Positions 34,472 to 43,140 of a DNA stretch of 64,000 nucleotides are shown here, in pieces. This DNA is from Pedobacter panaciterrae (GTDB lineage Bacteria; Bacteroidota; Bacteroidia; Sphingobacteriales; Sphingobacteriaceae). Made by a program: the position numbers and the translations under genes. The stretch lies in the NCBI RefSeq assembly GCF_001636695.1, contig NZ_LGEL01000009.1:62001-126000 (forward strand), given 5' to 3'. A model generated the notes under the pieces. It saw only the letters and a list, made by a program, of their open reading frames with translations. It did not search any database and had not been told where the DNA came from. Positions within the stretch are counted from its first letter, which is position 1; the number at the start of each line of letters is the position of its first letter.

Positions 34472-36349
34472 TTATTGTTTTAATACAGTTACAGTTAGTG
34501 AAGAAGAATTGTGTACATCGTGGAAAATGCGATGAGTAGCTTTTTGGAAATCCGCTGGTTCTGCCTGATAGATATCCATAAATTTCTGAGGATTTCTATC
34601 TGCCAATGGGAACCATGAGTTTTGTATCTGGATCATAATCCTATGACCTTTTTTGAAAGTGTGAGCAACATCAGGTAAGGCATAATTAACCTTAGTGATT
34701 TCACCCGGATTAATGGCTTCAGGTTTTTCAAAGCTATTGCGATATTTTCCGCGCATAATTTCTCCGCGCACCAGCATTTGATAGCCACCCATAATCAGGT
34801 TTTTAGGATTAGTTGCAGGATTTGGAGTGCTTTCAGGATAAACGTCAATTAGTTTAACAACATAGTCTGCATCTGAACCTGTTGTAGATACAACCAGATT
34901 CGCTAGTAGAGGGCCGGTTAGCGTAATATCTTCAGTTAACGTATCTGTTTGGTATACTTTAACATCTGGTCTGCGGGCGGCGAAGCGTTGATCATCAATC
35001 ATATATTCACGTGTTCTTCTGGCCTGAACTCCATCCTGGTAAGGAACCGGACTATTAGGGTCGCTCACATATTCGTCCCAGCTATCTGTTCTTTGAACTT
35101 TTTGGAAGCTCAGCTTACCATTTGGTTGTAAATAAAGATTTTTGGTTTCAGTATCTTTAGGTGGCCAGGCGCTGAACTTTTTCCATTCGTTGCTGCCGGT
35201 TACAAATATGTTTGCTTCTGCGGCATTAAAATCGCCCTCACCTTTAAGGTAATGCTTGAAGAAAGGAAGCTCAAAGTTCTCCTGATAATAGGTGCTGGTT
35301 GGCTGTCCGAATTCAATGTCGCCAAAGCTGCTTCCAGTGCTGCGTACCCAACCGCCATGGAACCATGGCCCCATAACCAGAATGTTGTTTGCATTAGGAT
35401 TTTGTTTTTCGATGGTTTTATAGGTTGCAAAAGTACCATAGGCATCTTCTGCGTCGAAGAAACCACCTACTACCATTACCGCCGGTTTTACATTAACTAA
35501 ATGTGGCTGGATGTTTCTTGCCTGCCAAAAGGTATCCAGGTTAGGATGGGCAAAGAGATCATTCCAGAACTTAATGCTGTCGGCAAAGTATTTATCTTTT
35601 AGGTTTTTAACTGAGCCAGATTCAAGGTAGAAACGGTAGTTGTCTTGTATCGGGAATTGGAAACCTTTGGGACCTTTATCAGGAGTGATCGGTTTTGGTC
35701 TTGGAACACCAAAGGTACTCATAAAGCCAAAGGCATCTGCTAAAAATAAAGTTCCGTTGTGGTGAAAATCATCACCACGGAACCAGTCGGTAACCGGTGC
35801 CTGCGGCGAAACTGCCTTTAGTGCCGGGTGTGCTCCGGGTAAAGATGTGGTAGAATAAAATCCGGGATAGGAAATGCCATAAATACCCGCTTTGCCATTG
35901 TTGTTTCCTACGTTTTTTATCAGCCAATCAATTGTATCGTAGGTATCGGTGCTCTCATCTATGTCTTTCTTAGTTTTTTTATTGGCTATCTGTGGCCTGA
36001 TGTCATCAAATGTGCCCTCACTCATCCATTTGCCTCTTACATCCTGATATACGAATATGAAGCCTTCTCTCATCATTGCGGGGAAGTTGCCCAAACTGGT
36101 TTTGTATTTGTCGGCTCCATAAGGGGCAACAGTGTAAGGGGTTCTGTTAATCAGAAAGGGGTACTTCTTTGTCTTATCTTTTGGAATATAGATAGAAGTA
36201 AATAATTTAACACCATCTCTCATGGTAATACTACGTTCAATCTTAGTGTAATTTTCTTTTACATAAGCCGAATCAGATTGCTGCGCAAAAACAGCTGAAA
36301 ATGTAAAAATGTGGATAGCAACAAGCCAAAGGGATTTAATACGGGCCAT
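34472..36349 (-). CDS. CocE/NonD family hydrolase (X-Pro dipeptidyl-peptidase-like), exported
   Basis: Serine alpha/beta hydrolase, either an ester/amide hydrolase such as glutaryl-7-ACA acylase or a dipeptidyl peptidase. The 625 residues start with a signal peptide ending SAVFAQ. The N-terminal strand is SITMRDGVKLFTSIYIPKD. The nucleophile motif GISYPGFY has Ser160. Later DAEDAYGTF and GPWFHGGWVRS give the probable Asp and His. The C-terminal X-Pro-type jelly roll ends with SSSLTVTVLKQ. It is first in an operon with the M1 peptidase. Exact substrate cannot be assigned; the peptidase partner slightly favours peptide breakdown. Confidence 0.9.
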   Translation of the reverse strand: MARIKSLWLVAIHIFTFSAVFAQQSDSAYVKENYTKIERSITMRDGVKLFTSIYIPKDKTKKYPFLINRTPYTVAPYGADKYKTSLGNFPAMMREGFIFVYQDVRGKWMSEGTFDDIRPQIANKKTKKDIDESTDTYDTIDWLIKNVGNNNGKAGIYGISYPGFYSTTSLPGAHPALKAVSPQAPVTDWFRGDDFHHNGTLFLADAFGFMSTFGVPRPKPITPDKGPKGFQFPIQDNYRFYLESGSVKNLKDKYFADSIKFWNDLFAHPNLDTFWQARNIQPHLVNVKPAVMVVGGFFDAEDAYGTFATYKTIEKQNPNANNILVMGPWFHGGWVRSTGSSFGDIEFGQPTSTYYQENFELPFFKHYLKGEGDFNAAEANIFVTGSNEWKKFSAWPPKDTETKNLYLQPNGKLSFQKVQRTDSWDEYVSDPNSPVPYQDGVQARRTREYMIDDQRFAARRPDVKVYQTDTLTEDITLTGPLLANLVVSTTGSDADYVVKLIDVYPESTPNPATNPKNLIMGGYQMLVRGEIMRGKYRNSFEKPEAINPGEITKVNYALPDVAHTFKKGHRIMIQIQNSWFPLADRNPQKFMDIYQAEPADFQKATHRIFHDVHNSSSLTVTVLKQ

Positions 36350-36433
36350 TTTAGGTTAATAAGTTATAAATAGTAAATATAGTAAATGGAAATGTTTTAG
36401 GCTAATAAGTATCAGTTTTTGGCCTAGGTTTAC

Positions 36434-36441
36434 TAACTTTG
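36434..36441 (+). promoter_or_regulatory. Putative -7 promoter element of lpd
   Basis: TAACTTTG matches TAnnTTTG exactly, 21 bases before the ATG at 36463. The spacing to the nearest TTTG (36418) is too short for a standard -33. Confidence 0.4.
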
Positions 36442-36462
36442 GGAAATAAAAAAACCTTTGAT

Positions 36463-37869
36463 ATGCAATACGATGTAGTTGTAATTGGCTCGGGCCCGGG
36501 CGGTTATGTTGGAGCAATAAGATGTGCCCAATTAGGCCTAAAAACGGCAGTTATAGAAAAATATAAAACTTTTGGCGGAACCTGCTTAAATGTTGGTTGT
36601 ATCCCTTCAAAAGCATTGTTGGATTCTTCAGAGCATTTTCACAATGCTGCTCATACTTTTAAAACCCATGGTATTGATCTTAAAGACTTAAAGGTTGATA
36701 TGCCACAGATGATTGCCCGCAAAAATGATGTGGTAGCTCAAAATACTGCTGGTATTCAGTATCTTTTTAAGAAAAATAAAATAGATGCATTTGAAGGCGT
36801 AGGTTCATTTGTTGATAAGAATACAATTAAAATTACCAATGCTGATGGTAAAACAGAAACGATAACTGCTAAAAATGTAATTATTGCTTCAGGATCTAAA
36901 CCTACTGCGCTTCCATTTTTACCTATAGATAAAAAACGTATCATTACTTCGACTGAAGCTTTGAACATTACTGAAGTGCCTAAACAAATGATTGTTATTG
37001 GTGGGGGTGTAATTGGTTTGGAGTTAGGTTCTGTTTATGCTCGTTTAGGTACTAAAGTATCTGTTGTTGAATTTATGCCGTCTATTATCGGCACTATGGA
37101 TGCTGGTTTGGGTAAAGAATTACAACGTGTTTTAAAGAAATCTTTAGGCATGGAGTTTTATATGGGCCATAAAGTTACCGGTGCAACTACAAAAGGCAAA
37201 AAGGTTACTGTAACGGCTGATAATGCTAAAGGAGAACAAGTGAAACTTGAGGCTGATTACTGCATTGTTGCTGTTGGACGTACTGCTTATACTGCTGGTT
37301 TAGGCTTAGAGAATATTGGCATCAAAACTGAAGAGAGAGGAAATAAAATTCCTGTTAATGAGCATCTTGAAACTTCGGTTCCTGGAGTTTATGCCATTGG
37401 TGATGTAATTAAAGGTGCTATGCTTGCGCATAAAGCCGAAGATGAAGGTATTTATGTAGCTGAAAGATTAGCCGGACAAAAACCACATATCAATTACAAC
37501 CTTATTCCTGGTGTTGTTTACACCTGGCCGGAAGTTGCTTCTGTAGGTTATACCGAAGAGCAATTAAAGGAAAAAGGTGTTCAGTACAAAGCAGGATCGT
37601 TCCCTTTTAAAGCAAGTGGAAGAGCTAAAGCAAGTATGGATACTGATGGTTTTGTTAAGGTATTGGCTGATGCTAAAACTGACGAAATTCTTGGGGTTCA
37701 TATGATTGGTCCACGTGCTGCTGATATGATTGCAGAAGCGGTTGTAGCTATGGAATTCCGTGCGTCTGCTGAGGATATTGCAAGAATTTGCCATGCACAC
37801 CCAACATATACTGAAGCGCTTAAAGAAGCGGCTATGGCAGCTACTGAAAACAGAGCTATTCATATTTAA
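36463..37869 (+). CDS. lpdA: Dihydrolipoyl dehydrogenase (E3)
   Basis: FAD/NAD disulfide reductase that reoxidises dihydrolipoamide in 2-oxo acid dehydrogenase complexes. It has 468 residues from the ATG at 36463; the TTG at 36439 lies inside the promoter and was not used. The FAD motif is DVVVIGSGPGGYVGA, and the redox disulfide is Cys41/Cys46 in GGTCLNVGCIPSK. The NAD motif is MIVIGGGVIGLELGSVYAR, the second FAD contact VYAIGDVIKGAMLAHKA, and the active-site His/Glu lie in HAHPTYTEALKEAA near the C-terminus. Same strand as sucAB, but separated by three minus-strand genes, so separately transcribed. Confidence 0.96.
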   Translation: MQYDVVVIGSGPGGYVGAIRCAQLGLKTAVIEKYKTFGGTCLNVGCIPSKALLDSSEHFHNAAHTFKTHGIDLKDLKVDMPQMIARKNDVVAQNTAGIQYLFKKNKIDAFEGVGSFVDKNTIKITNADGKTETITAKNVIIASGSKPTALPFLPIDKKRIITSTEALNITEVPKQMIVIGGGVIGLELGSVYARLGTKVSVVEFMPSIIGTMDAGLGKELQRVLKKSLGMEFYMGHKVTGATTKGKKVTVTADNAKGEQVKLEADYCIVAVGRTAYTAGLGLENIGIKTEERGNKIPVNEHLETSVPGVYAIGDVIKGAMLAHKAEDEGIYVAERLAGQKPHINYNLIPGVVYTWPEVASVGYTEEQLKEKGVQYKAGSFPFKASGRAKASMDTDGFVKVLADAKTDEILGVHMIGPRAADMIAEAVVAMEFRASAEDIARICHAHPTYTEALKEAAMAATENRAIHI

Positions 37870-37888
37870 TAGTGAAAATTTAAATGAG

Positions 37889-37914
37889 GGCCTTAGATTA
37901 TTCTGAGGCCTTTT
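37889..37914. terminator. Bidirectional terminator between lpd and the next convergent gene
   Basis: GGCCTTAGA pairs with TCTGAGGCC (one G-T pair), with a 4-base loop and TTTT on the plus side. It lies between two convergent stops, overlapping the end of the minus-strand gene. Confidence 0.65.
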
Positions 37915-38719
37915 CTTTTAAAGCCGGATAGGTCTCATATAAGGCTTTTACAGCAATTTCGATCAGCCTTAGATTTTCTTCCTGATGGCCATGTTGAACT
38001 TCAACATTGATGTAAGGGATATTTTTATTCATTGCATAGACCGATAGAGAGCCATCGTCTGGTGCTTCTGGTGATTGGAGTATTACATTTACATTTGCCT
38101 TTTTTAAGTGGTTAAATAGCTTCAAATCGGTTACCAGAATAAGATCATCATTGTCCATTTCAAAGTTAATATAAACGGAATCTGCGGCACTCCTGAGTTC
38201 ATAACCTTCCAGATATGATGAAATACCAAATCCACCATCTGCATTATTGTGCAGGGTAAAGATGTATCCAAGTTTTTTTGGGTTATAGTAGTTGAGGATC
38301 TGGTTGCCGGTTCGCTCTAATTGCATAAGAACCTCGTCGTTATCTACATTGCCATACTTTGCAAGCCCCATAATAATGCCTTCTTGTGTATAAATGCTGT
38401 TCGGATCTGTTTGAAAATTAAAGCCATCCTTTGAGAATTTAAAATTCCTTACACTTCCATACTGGGAGTCGACAATACTGCCACCGTTAAATTGTATGTA
38501 TTCAAAAGCTGCTTTTACACCTGTGTCTTCATCATCATGTATAGCCAGGAAACTTACCTTTGGTTTTCCATAGCTATATTTTACAAGATTGATGTTCAGG
38601 TCATTTAATTTTATAGCATTTGTATCTGTTAACATCCCTTCAAAAACAGGTGGGTGCTGTGCTTTTATTTCGAACAAAAAGCTGCTTAACAGCAGCAGTA
38701 ATATCATGTGCTTCAACAT
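37898..38719 (-). CDS. Exported protein of unknown function, hydrolase-like motifs
   Basis: A 273-residue protein with a signal peptide ending FEIKAQ. I do not recognise it with certainty. Short conserved-looking patches suggest a metal-dependent hydrolase: VSFLAIHDDEDTGVKAAFEY, YIFTLHNNADGGFG and PYINVEVQHGHQEENLRLIE. The His, Asp/Glu, His and final Glu order resembles zinc carboxypeptidase or deacylase folds (M14/AstE-like), with the last Glu in NVEVQHG as a possible base. This is inference from motif order only. Monocistronic, with a 20-bp palindrome upstream (38738-38757) and terminators on both sides. Confidence 0.6.
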   Translation of the reverse strand: MLKHMILLLLLSSFLFEIKAQHPPVFEGMLTDTNAIKLNDLNINLVKYSYGKPKVSFLAIHDDEDTGVKAAFEYIQFNGGSIVDSQYGSVRNFKFSKDGFNFQTDPNSIYTQEGIIMGLAKYGNVDNDEVLMQLERTGNQILNYYNPKKLGYIFTLHNNADGGFGISSYLEGYELRSAADSVYINFEMDNDDLILVTDLKLFNHLKKANVNVILQSPEAPDDGSLSVYAMNKNIPYINVEVQHGHQEENLRLIEIAVKALYETYPALKEKASE

Positions 38720-38737
38720 ATTCCCTGTAAATACAAC

Positions 38738-38757
38738 AAAACAATTATAATTGTTTT
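38738..38757. promoter_or_regulatory. 20-bp perfect palindrome upstream of the 38719 gene
   Basis: AAAACAATTATAATTGTTTT is self-complementary and ends 19 bases before the minus-strand start codon. It is AT-rich, so chance is possible, but position and length fit an operator. Confidence 0.4.
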
Positions 38758-38770
38758 TAATTGTTAAAAC

Positions 38771-38802
38771 AAAAAGAGGAACTTTTTAGGGTTCCTCTTT
38801 TT
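38771..38802 (-). terminator. Terminator of the RND pump operon
   Basis: AAAAAGAGGAAC (38771-38782) and GTTCCTCTTTTT (38791-38802) form a 12-bp stem with T runs on both strands, 19 bases past the permease stop. Confidence 0.8.
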
Positions 38803-38820
38803 GTTGTTAGTTATTATATG

Positions 38821-41800
38821 TTACTCTGTAAGGTCGTACTCCAGAACATCTTTGTGTTCGTATGGTTCGGCCAGTAATTCATCTATAGTTTTTCCTTTTT
38901 TGTTAAAGCCTAATTTATCCAGCATAATATCAAATATCAGATATACAACCGGGACAACAATTAGGGTTAGGAACAATGAACTTGTTAAACCACCCACAAT
39001 AACCCAGGCTAATCCATTTTTCCACTCAGCACCTGCACCACTTGCAAGAGCAATTGGCAACATACCAAAGATCATGGCGATTGTTGTCATTAGGATTGGA
39101 CGTAAACGGGCGTGGTTAGCTAAAATTAATGCTTCTATTGTAGATTTTCCTTCTGCTTTCATGTGGTTCGTGAAATCGACAAGTATAATCGCATTCTTGG
39201 CCACCAAACCCATTAGCATAATTAAACCTAAAATGGTGAAAATACCGATAGAATTATTTGTTAAAGCTAGTGCAAGGAAAGCTCCAATTAACGCAAGCGG
39301 TAGGGAGAACATTACTACTAAAGGATAAACAAAACTATCATATAGTGCTACCATGATTAAGTAAACCAAAATAATAGAAGCCAATAAGGCGATACCCAAA
39401 GTACCAAAACCGTCGGCCTGGTTTTCCTGATCTCCTGCCCATGTATAGCTTACGCCTACAGGTGCTTTTAACTTCCCGTCTTTTTGTAGTTCCTCAAGTT
39501 TTGATTGGAATTCAGCAACAACAGTTCCTGTTGGCCTACCGATAGATTGAGCCTTAACAGATACAGAGGTCGATTTATTTAATCGCTCTAACTGACTTGG
39601 TCCTGAACCTTCAGTGATTGCCGCAAATTGAGATAACTTAATTTGAGCTCCGGAAGCGTTTATAAAGATAAGGTTACGAACATCGTCAACATTTTTTCTG
39701 TTGAAATCCTGATATTGGATGTTGATGTCGTACTCGTATTCACCTTTTCTGTATTTACCATCTGTGTTACCGGCAAAAGCTGTTTGCATAGTTGAACCTA
39801 CAGTTTGAAGTGTAAGGCCAAGAGCCGACATCTTATCGCGATCAACCTGAACATTAATCTCCGGAGTTCCTTTTTCTACAGACAACTTAATCTCTGTTGC
39901 TCCTGGAATTGTTCCAAGTACTTTTTGTGCACCTTCAGCATATTTTAATACACTATCAAGGTCAGAACCCATTACCACTAATTGTATGGGCGCATTTTCT
40001 GCAATACCCAAAATACTAATTGGTACAGTTTTAACTTTTGCACCTACCAGTTCTTTTGCCAGAGCCCTACTCATTTTAGTTGCGAAAATATCTGAAGAAA
40101 CTCCCTCACGTTTATCGCGATCAACTAGTTTTACGTTGATTTCCGATTTATAGGCTGTTGCCTGGGTTCCTCCAAAGTCTCCACTGGCCTGACCAACAGT
40201 AGTAATTAACTGTGTGATTTCAGGTTGTTTATCCAGAAATGCTTCCGCTTTTTGAGTGTAAAAGTTAGTTTGCTCTAAAGGAGCATCTTTTGGTAATTCA
40301 ATTTGAATTAAAAACTCACCTTTATCAGATTTAGGGAAGAACTCTGAACCAATAAAACCAGCTCCGGCTAACCACATTGCCCCAACAAATAATACCACAA
40401 CCGCTGCAATGGTACGTCTTTTATGGTTTAATGACCATGTTAGGATGTTTGTAACCCAAATGGTGAATTTTTTTAATTGTTTTTCGAACCAAAGGATAAA
40501 GCGGCCAAATATGTTTTTGCCTTCAATATGCTCTAATTTACCGTATCTAGAGAAAAGTAGGGGTACAATGGTAAATGATGCCACTAATGAAAGTAATGTT
40601 GCTATAATTACAACCACACAAAACTGACGTAGAATGTTTGATACCAAACCTGTACTTACGGCAATAGGGAAAAACACAACCACAATTACAAGCGTAATGG
40701 ATACAACTGTAAAACCAATTTCTCTTGTAGCATCAGAAGCAGCTCTTACCTTATTTTTACCCATCTCCATGTGTCGCTGGATGTTTTCCAGAACCACAAT
40801 CGCATCATCCACAAGAATACCTACCACGAGTGATAGACCTAGTAAGGACATCAGGTTCAAAGTAAAGCCAAACAAGCTAATACCAATAAACGTTGCAATT
40901 AATGATGCCGGAATAGATACCATTACAATTAATGCATTACGTAAACTATGCAGGAAGAATAGCATTACAAATGCTACCAGTACAACTGCAAGTATTAAAT
41001 CGTGTATAACGGCATCAGCAGACTCTAATGTAAAGATTGAGCTGTCGTTAACAATTTTAATATCAAGTTTGTTAGCTGCATATTCTCCTTTAAGTTTTTC
41101 AATAACGGCATGTACGCCTTTACTTACTTCTACAGCATTTGCATCACTTTGTTTAATAATTTGAATTGCAATAGCGCCTTGTCTGTTAATACGTGCTAAT
41201 TTTTCAGTTTCTTTTTGAGAATCCTGTACATCAGCAACATCCTGCAAACGAATTTGTGCACCTTGTGCTGATGTTGTTAATACAAGGTTTCTTAGTTCAT
41301 CAAGATTTCTGTATTTACCTGATAAACGAATTAAAACGTCCTGATTTTCTGTTTTAACACTTCCGGTAGGGAAATCTAAATTTGAGGTTAAAATCATTTG
41401 TTGTACCTGAGGTACAGAAAGATTGTATCCCTGTAGTTTAGCGGCATCTAACGAAACCTGAATTTCTCTTTCAGAACCACCAATCAGGTTAACCTGTGCA
41501 ATTCCGCTAACCCTTGAAATTACCGGAGCAATTCTCTGATCAATTAAATCGTAAAAGCTAACATCATCCATGTTTGCAGATGCAGACATGGTGATAACTG
41601 GTAAATCATCTAAAGAGAATTTACTTAGTGATGGTGTTTTTACATCCTCAGGTAAATCTGAAAGGATGGCATTTACCTTACGTTGAGCATCATTTAATGA
41701 AATATCAATGTTGGCTGCATCAGTTAAAGTAATAGTAACTGTTGATAAACTCTCAAATGAAACAGCGTTTATTTTTTTGATATTTTCCATTGATGATACC

Positions 41801-42009
41801 GCATCTTCAATTTTTTTAGTTACGGTATTTTCTACCTCAGCTGGTGAGGCTCCAGGATAAATGGTTGAAATAGATACAACGTTGTTTGAGAATTTTGGTA
41901 ATAACTCATAGCCCAACGAAAAGTAACTTAATAGCCCCAATAAAGTAAGTGCAGTAAATACTACAATTACCAGGGTGGGCCTTTTTATCGATATGTCTGT
42001 TATCTTCAT
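38821..42009 (-). CDS. RND multidrug efflux permease (AcrB/HAE1 type)
   Basis: Proton-coupled inner-membrane pump. The 1062 residues are full length. It begins MKITDISIKRPTLVIVVFTALTLLG (first helix) with the porter start ISTIYPGASPAEVENTVTKK. The proton relay helix is LVVGILVDDAIVVLENIQRH, with the Asp pair. The second half repeats the pattern (APLEQTNFYTQKAEAFLDKQ; LGLTLQTVGSTMQTAFAGN; MLMGLVAKNAIILVDFTNH). The extreme C-terminus is acidic and soluble. It is the last gene of a TetR-TolC-adaptor-permease operon, 61 bases after the adaptor. The drug range cannot be read from sequence. Confidence 0.95.
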   Translation of the reverse strand: MKITDISIKRPTLVIVVFTALTLLGLLSYFSLGYELLPKFSNNVVSISTIYPGASPAEVENTVTKKIEDAVSSMENIKKINAVSFESLSTVTITLTDAANIDISLNDAQRKVNAILSDLPEDVKTPSLSKFSLDDLPVITMSASANMDDVSFYDLIDQRIAPVISRVSGIAQVNLIGGSEREIQVSLDAAKLQGYNLSVPQVQQMILTSNLDFPTGSVKTENQDVLIRLSGKYRNLDELRNLVLTTSAQGAQIRLQDVADVQDSQKETEKLARINRQGAIAIQIIKQSDANAVEVSKGVHAVIEKLKGEYAANKLDIKIVNDSSIFTLESADAVIHDLILAVVLVAFVMLFFLHSLRNALIVMVSIPASLIATFIGISLFGFTLNLMSLLGLSLVVGILVDDAIVVLENIQRHMEMGKNKVRAASDATREIGFTVVSITLVIVVVFFPIAVSTGLVSNILRQFCVVVIIATLLSLVASFTIVPLLFSRYGKLEHIEGKNIFGRFILWFEKQLKKFTIWVTNILTWSLNHKRRTIAAVVVLFVGAMWLAGAGFIGSEFFPKSDKGEFLIQIELPKDAPLEQTNFYTQKAEAFLDKQPEITQLITTVGQASGDFGGTQATAYKSEINVKLVDRDKREGVSSDIFATKMSRALAKELVGAKVKTVPISILGIAENAPIQLVVMGSDLDSVLKYAEGAQKVLGTIPGATEIKLSVEKGTPEINVQVDRDKMSALGLTLQTVGSTMQTAFAGNTDGKYRKGEYEYDINIQYQDFNRKNVDDVRNLIFINASGAQIKLSQFAAITEGSGPSQLERLNKSTSVSVKAQSIGRPTGTVVAEFQSKLEELQKDGKLKAPVGVSYTWAGDQENQADGFGTLGIALLASIILVYLIMVALYDSFVYPLVVMFSLPLALIGAFLALALTNNSIGIFTILGLIMLMGLVAKNAIILVDFTNHMKAEGKSTIEALILANHARLRPILMTTIAMIFGMLPIALASGAGAEWKNGLAWVIVGGLTSSLFLTLIVVPVVYLIFDIMLDKLGFNKKGKTIDELLAEPYEHKDVLEYDLTE

Positions 42010-42070
42010 TTTCTTTTTTTATTGCGTGTTGCGATTGGCATATCGCGATCATTCACTGCCTGGGATTGAC

Positions 42071-43138
42071 TTATTTTACTATAGTAACAGGAGTGCCTTC
42101 AGCCAAGTTAATCTGCCCGCTTGTGATTACAGTTTCTCCTTCGTTTAATCCTTCAAGAATTTCAACAGAATCACCTAAAATACGACCGGCAACTACTTTA
42201 CGTACTTTAGAAGTGTTACTTGCCTTATCCAACATAAATATCTGGTTGCTGCTTACACTACCAACAAAAGCAGTACGTGGAATTAAAATACTAGGCGCTT
42301 GCTTAGGGAAGTTAAATACAGCTGTTCCGTACATACCAGCTTTCAGGCTGTTTTTAGTATTGTTGTCCACTTCAATCTCAATTGGGAAATTCAAAGCTGC
42401 ATCAGCTTTTGCTGCAATGAACGTAACTTTACCATTGAATTTTTCTGTAGGGAAAACAGAAGATCTGATCTCGATCTTATCACCTACTTTTAGACTTGCC
42501 ACTTGTGATTCGTTAACGTTGACTCTTAATTTTAATTTAGAAACGTCTACAATTTCAAATAGTTGAGTTCCCTGAGCTGTTACGAATGCACCAACTTCAA
42601 TGTATCTTTTATTGATGATACCGTTAATTGGTGATTTAATATTTGCATCACTTACTTTACGTTGTGAGGCTTGCAGGCGTAATTTTGCATTTTGAGTTGC
42701 CAATTTAGCCTGATCTAATTGCTGTTGGGTTACTCCGCCAGTTTCGTAAGAACTTTTGTATCTGGCTTCATCCCTTAACGCATTTTGGTAGGTTGCCTCA
42801 GCAGTTTCTCTATCAGTATTGATGATTTCAGCATCAATGCGGGCTAAAATTTGTCCTTTAGTTACGCGATCACCTTCGTCTACATAAATTTTGCTTACCC
42901 TGCCAGCATTTTCTGATAGGAAGTTTAATTCTTGTTTAGGCACAAAGTTTCCATTGGCCACGAAATCCAGATCAACCACTTTTTTCTCTACAGTTGCAAT
43001 TCGAACGGCAACAGCGCCACCGCCTTCTGCAATGAAAGCAGTTTTAGCTTCATTTTTCTTCTTATTGTTGCTTAATATATAAGCTATTGCACCCAGGGCT
43101 ACAATGATTATAACAATTATAATAATTACTCTTTTCAT
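42071..43138 (-). CDS. Efflux RND periplasmic adaptor (membrane fusion protein)
   Basis: Partner of the permease downstream. The 355 residues start with a membrane anchor (MKRVIIIIVIIIVALGAIAY). The lipoyl-like half-motifs (LSENAGRVSKIYVDEGDRV and IKSPINGIINKRYIEVGAFV) flank a helical hairpin (DRETAEATYQNALRDEARY, then QQLDQAKLATQNAKLRLQAS). The beta-barrel domain has LKVGDKIEIRSSVFP, and the membrane-proximal end is NLAEGTPVTIVK. It starts 2 bases after the TolC stop, so translation is coupled. It differs clearly from the adaptor at 2463, so the window encodes two separate pumps. Confidence 0.94.
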   Translation of the reverse strand: MKRVIIIIVIIIVALGAIAYILSNNKKKNEAKTAFIAEGGGAVAVRIATVEKKVVDLDFVANGNFVPKQELNFLSENAGRVSKIYVDEGDRVTKGQILARIDAEIINTDRETAEATYQNALRDEARYKSSYETGGVTQQQLDQAKLATQNAKLRLQASQRKVSDANIKSPINGIINKRYIEVGAFVTAQGTQLFEIVDVSKLKLRVNVNESQVASLKVGDKIEIRSSVFPTEKFNGKVTFIAAKADAALNFPIEIEVDNNTKNSLKAGMYGTAVFNFPKQAPSILIPRTAFVGSVSSNQIFMLDKASNTSKVRKVVAGRILGDSVEILEGLNEGETVITSGQINLAEGTPVTIVK

Positions 43139-43140
43139 TT

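Noticed and set aside
38821-42009. Frameshift or fusion in the RND permease
   Set aside because: The frame is continuous for 1062 residues with both halves present in the correct order.
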